Assembly (NCBI GenBank): GCA_021296015.1
Contig: JAGWBG010000122.1
Coordinates: forward strand, 1-14,427
Origin: Dehalococcoidia bacterium
GTDB taxonomy: Bacteria; Chloroflexota; Dehalococcoidia; Lucifugimonadales; JAGWBF01
Direction: 5' to 3'
DNA: 14,427 bases
Made by a program: the position numbers and the translations under genes. The notes beneath the pieces were generated by a model. That model had not been told where the DNA came from. It did not search any database and saw only the letters and a program-made list of their open reading frames with translations. Positions within the stretch are counted from its first letter, which is position 1; every line of letters begins with the position of its first letter. This document shows, piece by piece, positions 7,052 through 13,133 of this stretch.

Positions 7052-7390
7052 ATGAAACTCTCATGCGTTTACATACTCGCCAACAAACCTAATGGCACCC
7101 TGTACATCGGCGTCACATCCAACTTGGTGCAGCGGGTGAGGCAACACAGGAATGACGTTGCAGAGGGATTCACGAAGCGATACGGCATGCACCGCCTGAT
7201 CTGGCATGAGGTACATGAGACTATGGATGCAGCGCTCACCAGAGAGAAGGCGCTGACATGGTGGAAGCGTGCCTGTAAGATAAGGCCGATTGAGGAGAGT
7301 AATCCGACATGGACGGACTTATACGATGAGGTACGCGGGCAACAGGGGCCTGAAAGGTCCGCCCAGTATTTGATACGGAGGGCGGAATGA
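7052..7390 (+). CDS. Small single-domain GIY-YIG nuclease
   Basis: Stand-alone GIY-YIG (URI/YhbQ-like) endonuclease-fold protein, 112 aa; the family core is about 85-100. The core is visible in order: VYILANKPNG-TLYIGVT (Tyr7, Tyr18, Gly20), LVQRVRQHR with the candidate catalytic Arg28/Arg30 and His32, GFTKRYG, REKALTWWKR with Glu65 as likely metal ligand, and the family end SNPTWTDLY (83-91). I chose ATG 7052 because the domain begins at residue 4; the frame is open to 6935, but that extension reads through a terminator hairpin and repeat C. Residues about 103-112 and the TGA stop are encoded by repeat D. Substrate unknown: homologues range from repair-type to homing-type enzymes. It is convergent with hrcA. 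The gene looks intact and its flanks suggest a mobile origin. Confidence 0.85.
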   Translation: MKLSCVYILANKPNGTLYIGVTSNLVQRVRQHRNDVAEGFTKRYGMHRLIWHEVHETMDAALTREKALTWWKRACKIRPIEESNPTWTDLYDEVRGQQGPERSAQYLIRRAE

Positions 7391-7393
7391 CGG
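7358..7393 (+). repeat. Intergenic palindromic repeat, copy D, overlapping the GIY-YIG stop
   Basis: Arms TCCGCCC (7358-7364) / GGGCGGA (7380-7386) enclose AGTATTTGATACGGA. GATACGGAGGGCGGAATGACGG (7372-7393) equals copy C in 20 of 22 bases and has the same orientation. The TGA inside GGAATGACGG is the nuclease stop codon. Confidence 0.75.
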
Positions 7394-7422
7394 GTGTTGG
7401 GGCACACCCCTCGGACGCACAT

Positions 7423-7447
7423 AGGGGCGGGTTTGAAACCCGCCCCT
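7423..7447. terminator. Perfect 25-base palindrome between convergent genes
   Basis: AGGGGCGGGTTT (7423-7434), one central G, then AAACCCGCCCCT (7436-7447). It lies between the GIY-YIG stop and the hrcA stop and can fold on either strand, so it is a candidate two-way terminator. A further stem GACGCC (7483-7488) / GGCGTC (7495-7500) lies 17 bases beyond the hrcA stop. Neither has a clear T-tract. The palindrome may also be a dispersed repeat; only one copy is in this window. Confidence 0.5.
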
Positions 7448-7516
7448 GCAACATGACTGACACGAAACGATACGCGGCACGCGACGCCTCTGGCGGCGTC
7501 CCCGACACTACATCTA

Positions 7517-8539
7517 TCACATCCTGCCGTGGACGCTCATTATCAACTCGCTCATGTAGGAAGACAGGAACCTCACTCCGCCAATTGCGCTGGCGTACTC
7601 CATTCGTGTAGGCCCAATCACGCTGATGGTCCCTGATGCCTCCCTGGGAATACCGTACTGGCTCATAATTACGCTGAAGGGCTTTAGCTCCTGCTTGGGG
7701 TTCTCATCGCCGATGAACACACCCATCCTTCCCTCGCCGGGGGCCTCAGACAGGATGCTTCGGAGCAGCACCCGTTCTTCCAGGATTTCCACTATCTCCT
7801 TGGCCCTTCCCGTCTCGGCAAACTCAGGCTGGTTGAGAAGCAAACGCAGCCCGTCCACGTAATGCTCCAGCGCAGACTCGGCCTCCATGCCCTCCAGGGC
7901 AGCGATGGTCCCTTCTCGCACCACCTCCTCCAGTGGCGTGAGTTCAAGCTGCTTCACCCTGGCCTGGGAATAAGTGAGTCCCTCCAGGGCGTCGTTGAGC
8001 TTGTTGGCCGCCTCGGTATGCTCGCTCTGGGTAGTGGGTTCATCCATCGGCAGCAGGTGTTGCCTGAGCCTGGCCCCCTGCAGAACAATTACGAGCAGGG
8101 CCAGGAACTCTTGTATGTAGACCAGTTGGATATGCTTCAGCCTGGAGGAGTTGGCACGGGGAAAGGTCACAATCACCATGTTATCTGCCATGCGGGAAAG
8201 GACTGTAGCGGCCAGCTGCACCCATGCTTCCGGGTCCCTCTGCGCCTGGCCGAACCGGTGGCGTATGTCTCGCTGCATTCCCCTGGGCAGTTCCAGAGGG
8301 TCCTCCAGGGACTCAACGTAAAACCTGTAGCCCTTGTCGGAAGGCACCCCCCCGGCAGAGATGTGGGGGCGGGTGATGTACCCTTCCTCCTCAAGCTCCG
8401 CCATCTCGTTTCGTATGGTGGCCGAGCTCACCTTCGTGGGCGAACGGCGAGCTATATCATCTGAAGACACCGGCGCAACGGAGCTTATGTACTCGTTTAC
8501 CAGGATTCTAAGCGTTGTAGCCGCTCTTAGCTTTAGCAT
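7517..8539 (-). CDS. hrcA: Heat-inducible transcription repressor HrcA
   Basis: Repressor of class I heat-shock genes that binds CIRCE operators and depends on GroEL for folding (family knowledge). It is 340 aa, normal for the family. The N-terminal winged helix covers about residues 1-75, with LRILVNEYI, the recognition helix SSATIRNEMAELEEEGYI and the SAGGVPSDKGYRFYV wing/linker. The rest is the GAF-like dimerisation domain, ending with GVRFLSSYMSELI. ATG at 8539 gives the usual N-terminus, with a modest GGTGG site just upstream. The gene is not in the common hrcA-grpE-dnaK cluster: it stands alone, divergent from an MBL-fold gene, with dnaJ 1.7 kb away. I see no CIRCE in front of it or of dnaJ. 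Confidence 0.95.
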   Translation of the reverse strand: MLKLRAATTLRILVNEYISSVAPVSSDDIARRSPTKVSSATIRNEMAELEEEGYITRPHISAGGVPSDKGYRFYVESLEDPLELPRGMQRDIRHRFGQAQRDPEAWVQLAATVLSRMADNMVIVTFPRANSSRLKHIQLVYIQEFLALLVIVLQGARLRQHLLPMDEPTTQSEHTEAANKLNDALEGLTYSQARVKQLELTPLEEVVREGTIAALEGMEAESALEHYVDGLRLLLNQPEFAETGRAKEIVEILEERVLLRSILSEAPGEGRMGVFIGDENPKQELKPFSVIMSQYGIPREASGTISVIGPTRMEYASAIGGVRFLSSYMSELIMSVHGRM

Positions 8540-8609
8540 CTTGCCACCAGCCTAGTATTTTTCACTTGTGAAGGGGTGTCGTATACAGGCTCCAACAGGG
8601 CTTTTAGAG

Positions 8610-8638
8610 AATTTATCCCGAAGCCGCGTCCATGTCAA
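8610..8638 (-). promoter_or_regulatory. hrcA promoter
   Basis: On the minus strand: TTGACA (8638-8633), a 17-base spacer, TAAATT (8615-8610). Transcription would start near 8603, giving a leader of about 64 bases. That leader contains the short inverted repeat TTCAC-TT-GTGAA (8561-8572), a possible operator. The -35 box is 3 bp from that of the divergent promoter. Confidence 0.6.
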
Positions 8639-8641
8639 GCG

Positions 8642-8670
8642 TTGACTTCGTATCTACATAATATTATACT
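8642..8670 (+). promoter_or_regulatory. Promoter of the MBL-fold gene
   Basis: TTGACT (8642-8647), a 17-base spacer, TATACT (8665-8670). Predicted start near 8677, about 47 bases before the GTG at 8724. It is back to back with the hrcA promoter. Confidence 0.6.
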
Positions 8671-8723
8671 CGCCCGGTGCCTCATCTCATAGTCAAAATC
8701 AGAAATGAATTCGAGGTAAACTT

Positions 8724-9359
8724 GTGGAAATAATCTGGCTGGGACATTCCTGCTTCCGGCTCCGTACCAACGACCTGGTGGTTGTCACCGACCCCTTCCC
8801 CGACTCCATCGGCCTCCAGATGGGCAGCGTCAGGGGTCTCGCGGTCACCGTAAGCCACCAGCACGATAACCATAGCCACTGGCAGGGAGTGGAAGGGAAT
8901 CCTCGGGTCTTGAGCGGCCCCGGTGAGTACGAACTATCGGGAATCTACGTCACCGGCGTTATGACGCCCCGGAGCGCCAACGACCCCGAAGACAAGAGAA
9001 ACACCGCTTACCTCATCGAGATGGAGAACCTCAGATTATGCCATCTGGGGGACGTAAGCAGATCCCTGTCCGCCAGGCAAGTCGAAGAGCTTGCGCCGGT
9101 GGACATACTCTTTGTGCCCTCAGGGGGCGTCTGCACAGTCGAGGTGCCCCAGGCAATCGAGCTAATACAAAGCCTTGAGCCAAAGATGGTCATACCCATG
9201 CACTACGGCCTACCCGACCTGACGGTGGGACTGGGTGGCCTTGACGTCCTGCTCAGAGAGATGGGGCTGCGTGATGCGCAGCCCCGGCGTCCGGCTTACC
9301 CCAAGAGATGCAGGTTGTGTTCCTGGAACCCCAGGGGGCACGGGCGCAGCGTTAGCTAG
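8724..9359 (+). CDS. MBL-fold metal-dependent hydrolase (UlaG-like), probable frameshift near the 3' end
   Basis: Cytoplasmic metallo-beta-lactamase-fold protein of the COG2220/UlaG-like group; substrate unknown. MEIIWLGHSCFRL is the typical first strand (family: lGHssf.i), DPFP follows, then the metal motif SHQHDNHSHW, GPGEYE, LGDVSRSL (Asp ligand) and VIPMHYG (last His). GTG 8724 has a GAGGTAA site at 8713-8719. The motif reads HxHxNH, not HxHxDH. The last ~20 residues (RRPAYPKRCRLCSWNPRG...) do not look like the family, but one frame over, from 9296, the sequence reads LPQEMQVVFLEPQGARAQR and stops at 9353-9355. One base therefore seems lost between 9275 and 9295, next to a perfect 9-bp hairpin (9263-9285). 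The corrected gene would end at 9355, exactly abutting the convergent gene. Confidence 0.85.
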   Translation: MEIIWLGHSCFRLRTNDLVVVTDPFPDSIGLQMGSVRGLAVTVSHQHDNHSHWQGVEGNPRVLSGPGEYELSGIYVTGVMTPRSANDPEDKRNTAYLIEMENLRLCHLGDVSRSLSARQVEELAPVDILFVPSGGVCTVEVPQAIELIQSLEPKMVIPMHYGLPDLTVGLGGLDVLLREMGLRDAQPRRPAYPKRCRLCSWNPRGHGRSVS

Positions 9360-9934
9360 AAGGCTCCACGTCGGCGGACCAGGTACAACGCCGCACCGCC
9401 AACCAGAAGGGCGGCTATCCCTGCAAAGACCGCAACACGGGACAAGGTCTGCACCGACGGGTCCCCCGGCACAGGAGGAATTACCACCTGTGTAGGGGCC
9501 GGAGTGTTGGTAGGTGGCGCGGCAGGAGGAGGCGTCGGTATCGGATCGCTGAAAGTCAGATTGAGTGTACGTTGAATGTTATTGTCAGGAACGAATGTGT
9601 CCGTCTCCGCGGCCATGATTCTCTGGCCAGATTCCGGCTCCACTATCCAGAAAGTAACTTCTTGCCTGAGAAGCGCCTCGGGCGGTCTTGCGGCTAACCC
9701 AAAATACCTGCCACCCTGCAGAGTCATCACAGGATCGCTCGCCCAGCTATCACATCCCCCAACACAGACTATCAGCGAAATGTTCGTGGGGACCGGATTG
9801 TCCTGAACGGTCACATCGCCACCGTATATTATGGGGAATTGGGGTATCCCTTGCTGGGGTGCCGCTCCCAGGATGACCAGACCTATCATGAGGGATGATA
9901 CGATTGCGACCAACGCGGTTAACCTACGACGCAT
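9356..9934 (-). CDS. Exported, C-terminally membrane-anchored small protein
   Basis: 192 aa from ATG 9934, chosen because a strong AAGGAGG site (9950-9944) lies 9 bases upstream; the frame is open to 10030, but that would start upstream of the promoter's -10 box. Order: N-terminal signal or anchor (MRRRL, then about 20 hydrophobic residues ending GAAPQQG), an extracellular domain of about 100 residues with a close Cys pair (CVGGC) and beta-strand-like segments (VTFWIVEPESGQR, TLNLTFSDP), a Pro/Thr linker (PTPPPAAPPTNTPAPTQ), and a C-terminal membrane helix (VAVFAGIAALLVGGAALYLV) closed by RRR. This topology puts the domain outside, tethered by the C-terminal helix. I do not recognise the domain; no catalytic motif is visible. 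Confidence 0.8.
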   Translation of the reverse strand: MRRRLTALVAIVSSLMIGLVILGAAPQQGIPQFPIIYGGDVTVQDNPVPTNISLIVCVGGCDSWASDPVMTLQGGRYFGLAARPPEALLRQEVTFWIVEPESGQRIMAAETDTFVPDNNIQRTLNLTFSDPIPTPPPAAPPTNTPAPTQVVIPPVPGDPSVQTLSRVAVFAGIAALLVGGAALYLVRRRGAF

Positions 9935-9988
9935 CTCAAAAAACCTCCTTGCCACGTGACTGTTAGTGAATTCTAAATGTGCCACGGT

Positions 9989-10017
9989 ATTATACGCCAA
10001 ATGCTCACGGGTCTTAA
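9989..10017 (-). promoter_or_regulatory. Promoter of the small exported protein gene
   Basis: On the minus strand: TTAAGA (10017-10012), a 17-base spacer, and a perfect TATAAT (9994-9989). The -35 box matches the consensus in four of six. Two copies of CACGTGAC (9953-9960 and 10038-10045) flank it, one in the leader and one upstream. Confidence 0.5.
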
Positions 10018-10203
10018 AGAGGATTGACACTCAAACTCACGTGACTTTTGACCGATGTAGATATAGAGGGCCATGAGGATGGAACCCGGGGCGACCGTAT
10101 TCTACTGGCAAAGTCTATGCGGACGCCGGGATGAGGTAGGAGCAATCGCGAGGTTTGCCCTTGTCAGCTTCGAGAATTGAAGGACTCCATAGCCCGGAGC
10201 ACC

Positions 10204-10232
10204 TTGAGAGCCTGACTACAGTGGTTTATAAT
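10204..10232 (+). promoter_or_regulatory. Promoter of dnaJ-prmA-rsmE
   Basis: TTGAGA (10204-10209), a 17-base spacer, perfect TATAAT (10227-10232); start near 10239, about 26 bases before the dnaJ ATG. It looks like an ordinary housekeeping sigma promoter, and no CIRCE inverted repeat is seen around it. Confidence 0.65.
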
Positions 10233-10264
10233 ACATTGGAGTGAAAGCTGGGCAGAGGAATTCA

Positions 10265-11404
10265 ATGGCTAAGAGAGATTACTACGAAATTCTGGAAGTC
10301 TCCAGAGATGCCTCTGAAGAGAGTATAAGGAAGGCTTTCAGAAAAAAGGCTATGGACTACCACCCGGACAGGAACAAGAACCCCGACGCTGAGGAAAAGT
10401 TCAAGGAAGTGAATGAGGCCTACCAGGTGCTCATAGATAACGAGAAGCGGTCTCGGTATGACCGTTTCGGCCCCGCCGGTGTGGATGCAGGTAACGGCGG
10501 CGGGTTTTCCAGAGATTTTGAGGGCTTCGACGTATTCGGCGGATTTGGAGATATATTCGACTCCTTTTTCGGCGACTTGAACGGTAGGACTCAGCAGCGC
10601 AAAGTCCAGAGGGGTTCTGACATCCAGTATGGCGTGACTATCCCGTTTGAGGAAGCGGTTTTTGGCACCGAGCGAGAGGTGGAAGTTTCTCGAGTGGAGA
10701 AGTGTCACGAGTGTCGTGGCTCCGGCAGCAGACCCGGAACGAGTCCGGCCACCTGTACCACCTGCCGGGGAGTAGGTCAGGTGCGCCGGGCCGAACGGAG
10801 TCTCTTCGGCCAGTTTACCCAGATAACGGCCTGCCCCACTTGCAGGGGCAACGGCTCAGTTATAACTACGCCATGCGATACCTGCCACGGAGCCGGCACG
10901 GAGCGGCAGCAGCACAAGATTGCCGTCAAGATTCCTGCGGGAATAGAAAGCGGGATGCAAATGCGCCTGTCCGGCGAGGGCAACTCAGGGACCAACGGCG
11001 GCCCTCCGGGTAACATGTACGTGCGCGTCTCCGTCAGGGAGCACTCGCTCTTCCGCCGTGAGGGGACAGACCTCGTCTATGAAGTACCTCTAAACCTCGT
11101 CCAGGTGACCCTGGGTGACGATGTGGAAGTACCTACCCTGAACGGCAACGGCGAGACCATCAAGATTCCTCCCGGGACACAGCCGGGAGCGGTGTTCCGC
11201 ATCAAGGGGAAGGGTGTGCCCCACCTCAATAATGAGCATCGCCGCGGCGACCTCGTGATTCCCATAAAGCTACAGGTTCCTACAACCCTGGACTCCCACC
11301 AACGCAAGCTTCTCGAGGAGTTGTCCAAGACTATGGAAAAGCCCAGCGACTCCAATGACAGGGAGAAGGGGTTGTTCGACAAAATCAAGGGTGCTTTCGG
11401 CTAG
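10265..11404 (+). CDS. dnaJ: Chaperone protein DnaJ
   Basis: Hsp40 co-chaperone that stimulates DnaK ATPase and delivers unfolded clients; full length at 379 aa. J-domain 1-70 with the HPD motif in DYHPDRNKNP; Gly/Phe-rich region about 75-115 (NGGGFSRDFEGF...); four CxxCxGxG zinc repeats (CHECRGSG, CTTCRGVG, CPTCRGNG, CDTCHGAG) around 146-215; C-terminal client-binding domains after that. ATG 10265 follows AGAGGAA (10254-10260) and gives the standard MAKRDYYEIL start; GTG 10241 upstream lies at the predicted transcription start. It is first in an operon with prmA and rsmE, as in many Gram-positives, but dnaK and grpE are not upstream here. Confidence 0.96.
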   Translation: MAKRDYYEILEVSRDASEESIRKAFRKKAMDYHPDRNKNPDAEEKFKEVNEAYQVLIDNEKRSRYDRFGPAGVDAGNGGGFSRDFEGFDVFGGFGDIFDSFFGDLNGRTQQRKVQRGSDIQYGVTIPFEEAVFGTEREVEVSRVEKCHECRGSGSRPGTSPATCTTCRGVGQVRRAERSLFGQFTQITACPTCRGNGSVITTPCDTCHGAGTERQQHKIAVKIPAGIESGMQMRLSGEGNSGTNGGPPGNMYVRVSVREHSLFRREGTDLVYEVPLNLVQVTLGDDVEVPTLNGNGETIKIPPGTQPGAVFRIKGKGVPHLNNEHRRGDLVIPIKLQVPTTLDSHQRKLLEELSKTMEKPSDSNDREKGLFDKIKGAFG

Positions 11405-11443
11405 TTTGCCTAAAGACAAGACCCCCGTGGACATCGAGACTTT

Positions 11444-11493
11444 CCCCGGCCTCCTTATGCTGACCCAAGTCAGAGTACAGGGCCGGGGCTTTT
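11444..11493 (+). terminator. Attenuator/terminator-like hairpin between dnaJ and prmA
   Basis: Outer stem CCCCGGCC (11444-11451) / GGCCGGGG (11481-11488) encloses an inner hairpin CTGAC-CCAA-GTCAG (11460-11473) and is followed by CTTTTAT. It resembles an intrinsic terminator with a short T-run in the 101-base dnaJ-prmA gap and could reduce readthrough into prmA and rsmE. No separate prmA promoter is evident. Confidence 0.5.
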
Positions 11494-11505
11494 ATACGAG
11501 GAAAC

Positions 11506-12366
11506 ATGATTTGGCAGGAACTCAGTATCCGGGTGCCCCAAGAGTATGTGGAGCCTATCTACTACCTGTTCAGCAGGTATGGTCACGGCCTCTCAGTGGA
11601 ACGCGTAGAGGATGACCTGGTGCTCGTGAGGACATACTTGACCAACACTTCAAAGCAACGAATGGCCAGGATTGGAGTGGGCGTAAATCTCGTTAGGGTC
11701 ATCCAGCCGATGGGTGAGTTGGAGGTAAAGAGGCTGGAGGATGCTGATTGGGAGAGCGCCTGGAAGTCCCATTTCACCCTCCTGAAGATTGGAAACGGGC
11801 TGGTGATAAAGCCTTCCTGGATTGACTACCGGGCAGAGCAGGATGAGATCGTAATAGAGTTGGACCCCGGTATGGCCTTTGGGACCGGCTACCATCCTAC
11901 CACAATGATGTGCCTGGAAGCTCTGGAGGAGCTTGTCCAGCCGGGGATGGACGTGCTGGACCTGGGCACCGGCTCGGGCATACTGGCCATCGCCGCAGCT
12001 AGGCTGGGCGCTGCTTCCATTCTGACTCTGGACGTAGACCCGGTCGCCGTCACGGCCGCCAGAAAGAATTTCAGGGCCAGCGGCCTTGGGAAGGTTGTCC
12101 AGCTTGCAAGAGGGACCTTGCCCCACCGTTTGGCACCCGATGGACGCTTCGACCTTGCAATGGCCAATATCAGCGCAAAGGTAATTTCCGCCGAGGCCCC
12201 CTATCTGTGGGGTTCCCTCAAGCCCGGCGGGTTGCTTATCGCATCCGGGTTTATTCAGGGCCAACAGGATGAAGTCGAAGGAACGCTGACAGACCTGGGG
12301 TTCTCCTCCTCCAGGACCTACAACATAGAGGACTGGGTAGCCATGTTGCTTTCTAAAGGAGAGTAA
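11506..12366 (+). CDS. prmA: Ribosomal protein L11 methyltransferase
   Basis: SAM-dependent methyltransferase that trimethylates ribosomal protein L11; 286 aa, normal length. The N-terminal L11-recognition domain begins MIWQELSIRVPQE; the catalytic part contains DPGMAFGTGYHPTTMMCLE (about 120-138), SAM motif I DLGTGSGILAIAAARLGA (152-169), the acidic end of strand 2 in LTLDVDPVAV, and LAMANISAKV in the place of the usual ANI motif. ATG 11506 has a GAGGAAA site (11498-11504). Its TAA overlaps the rsmE ATG by one base (TAATG), implying coupled translation. Assignment rests on motifs and on the dnaJ-prmA-rsmE order. Confidence 0.94.
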   Translation: MIWQELSIRVPQEYVEPIYYLFSRYGHGLSVERVEDDLVLVRTYLTNTSKQRMARIGVGVNLVRVIQPMGELEVKRLEDADWESAWKSHFTLLKIGNGLVIKPSWIDYRAEQDEIVIELDPGMAFGTGYHPTTMMCLEALEELVQPGMDVLDLGTGSGILAIAAARLGAASILTLDVDPVAVTAARKNFRASGLGKVVQLARGTLPHRLAPDGRFDLAMANISAKVISAEAPYLWGSLKPGGLLIASGFIQGQQDEVEGTLTDLGFSSSRTYNIEDWVAMLLSKGE

Positions 12367-13109
12367 TGCACAGGTTCTTTGTGCCACCTGCCTGGATAAC
12401 CGGGGAAGTCGCCAGGCTGGAAGGCGACGTGGCCCGACAGGTGGTCCGTGTCCTCCGCATGTCTCCCGGGGATGAGATAATTTTGCTGGACAACTCCGGC
12501 TCCGAGTACAGAGTATCCCTCACCGGATTGAACAGGGACACGGTAGAAGGGGATGTGCTGTCGGTTGCCAATGGTCATGGTGAGCCTTCGGTACACGTAA
12601 CCCTTTACCAGGGGATGCTGAAGGGGAAGGGCTTCCAGTGGGTGCTTCAGAAGGGCACCGAGATTGGCGTGACCACCTTTGTACCTCTTATCTGTCGAAG
12701 GTCCGTTCCTGAAGAACGGCACGACCGGCACAACGTTCGTTACCCTCGATGGGACAAAATCGTCGCCGAGGCAGCAGAGCAGTCGGGGAGGTGTTTGCTA
12801 CCCCGGGTAGAGCCGCCAACGTCATTCGAAGACGCCTGTGAGTCCGTAAGAGATTCCTCCTGTGTCTCCCTAATCCCCTGGGAGTTGGAAGAAGCCACAG
12901 ACCTGCGCTCGGCATTACAGGGTATGCAGCCCCAACGGGTCAACATTTTCATCGGCCCGGAGGGCGGGTTTGAGGAGCGGGAGGTAGAACATGCTCGCTC
13001 TTGTGGGATACCCTCCGTGAGCCTGGGCCGGCGAATCCTGCGGTCCGAGACGGCGGCCATCGCAACACTGGCGGCGGTGTTGTATGAGTTAGGGGAGCTT
13101 GGAAGATAA
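12366..13109 (+). CDS. rsmE: 16S rRNA (uracil1498-N3)-methyltransferase RsmE
   Basis: SPOUT-class methyltransferase that modifies U1498 of 16S rRNA; 247 aa. The N-terminal PUA-like domain starts MHRFFVPP and includes HVVRVLRM-like QVVRVLRMSPGDEIILLD. The SPOUT domain has KGKGFQWVLQKGTEIGV, the knot strand IFIGPEGGFEEREVE and LGRRILRSETAAIATLAAVLYE at the C-terminus, all diagnostic. Translation is probably coupled to prmA through the TAATG junction. Last gene of the operon; it faces gpsA with 24 bases between stops. Confidence 0.95.
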   Translation: MHRFFVPPAWITGEVARLEGDVARQVVRVLRMSPGDEIILLDNSGSEYRVSLTGLNRDTVEGDVLSVANGHGEPSVHVTLYQGMLKGKGFQWVLQKGTEIGVTTFVPLICRRSVPEERHDRHNVRYPRWDKIVAEAAEQSGRCLLPRVEPPTSFEDACESVRDSSCVSLIPWELEEATDLRSALQGMQPQRVNIFIGPEGGFEEREVEHARSCGIPSVSLGRRILRSETAAIATLAAVLYELGELGR

Positions 13110-13112
13110 GGC

Positions 13113-13128
13113 CCCCGTCTGTGCGGGG
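13113..13128. terminator. Short hairpin between convergent rsmE and gpsA
   Basis: CCCCG (13113-13117) / CGGGG (13124-13128) with a 6-base loop fills the 24-base gap between the stop codons. It could end transcription from both sides, but the stem is short and no T-run follows. Confidence 0.35.
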
Positions 13129-13133
13129 AATTC

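Noticed and set aside
11650..12387. 245-codon antisense ORF over prmA
   Set aside because: The + strand is an intact PrmA with SAM motifs; the antisense product has no family features.
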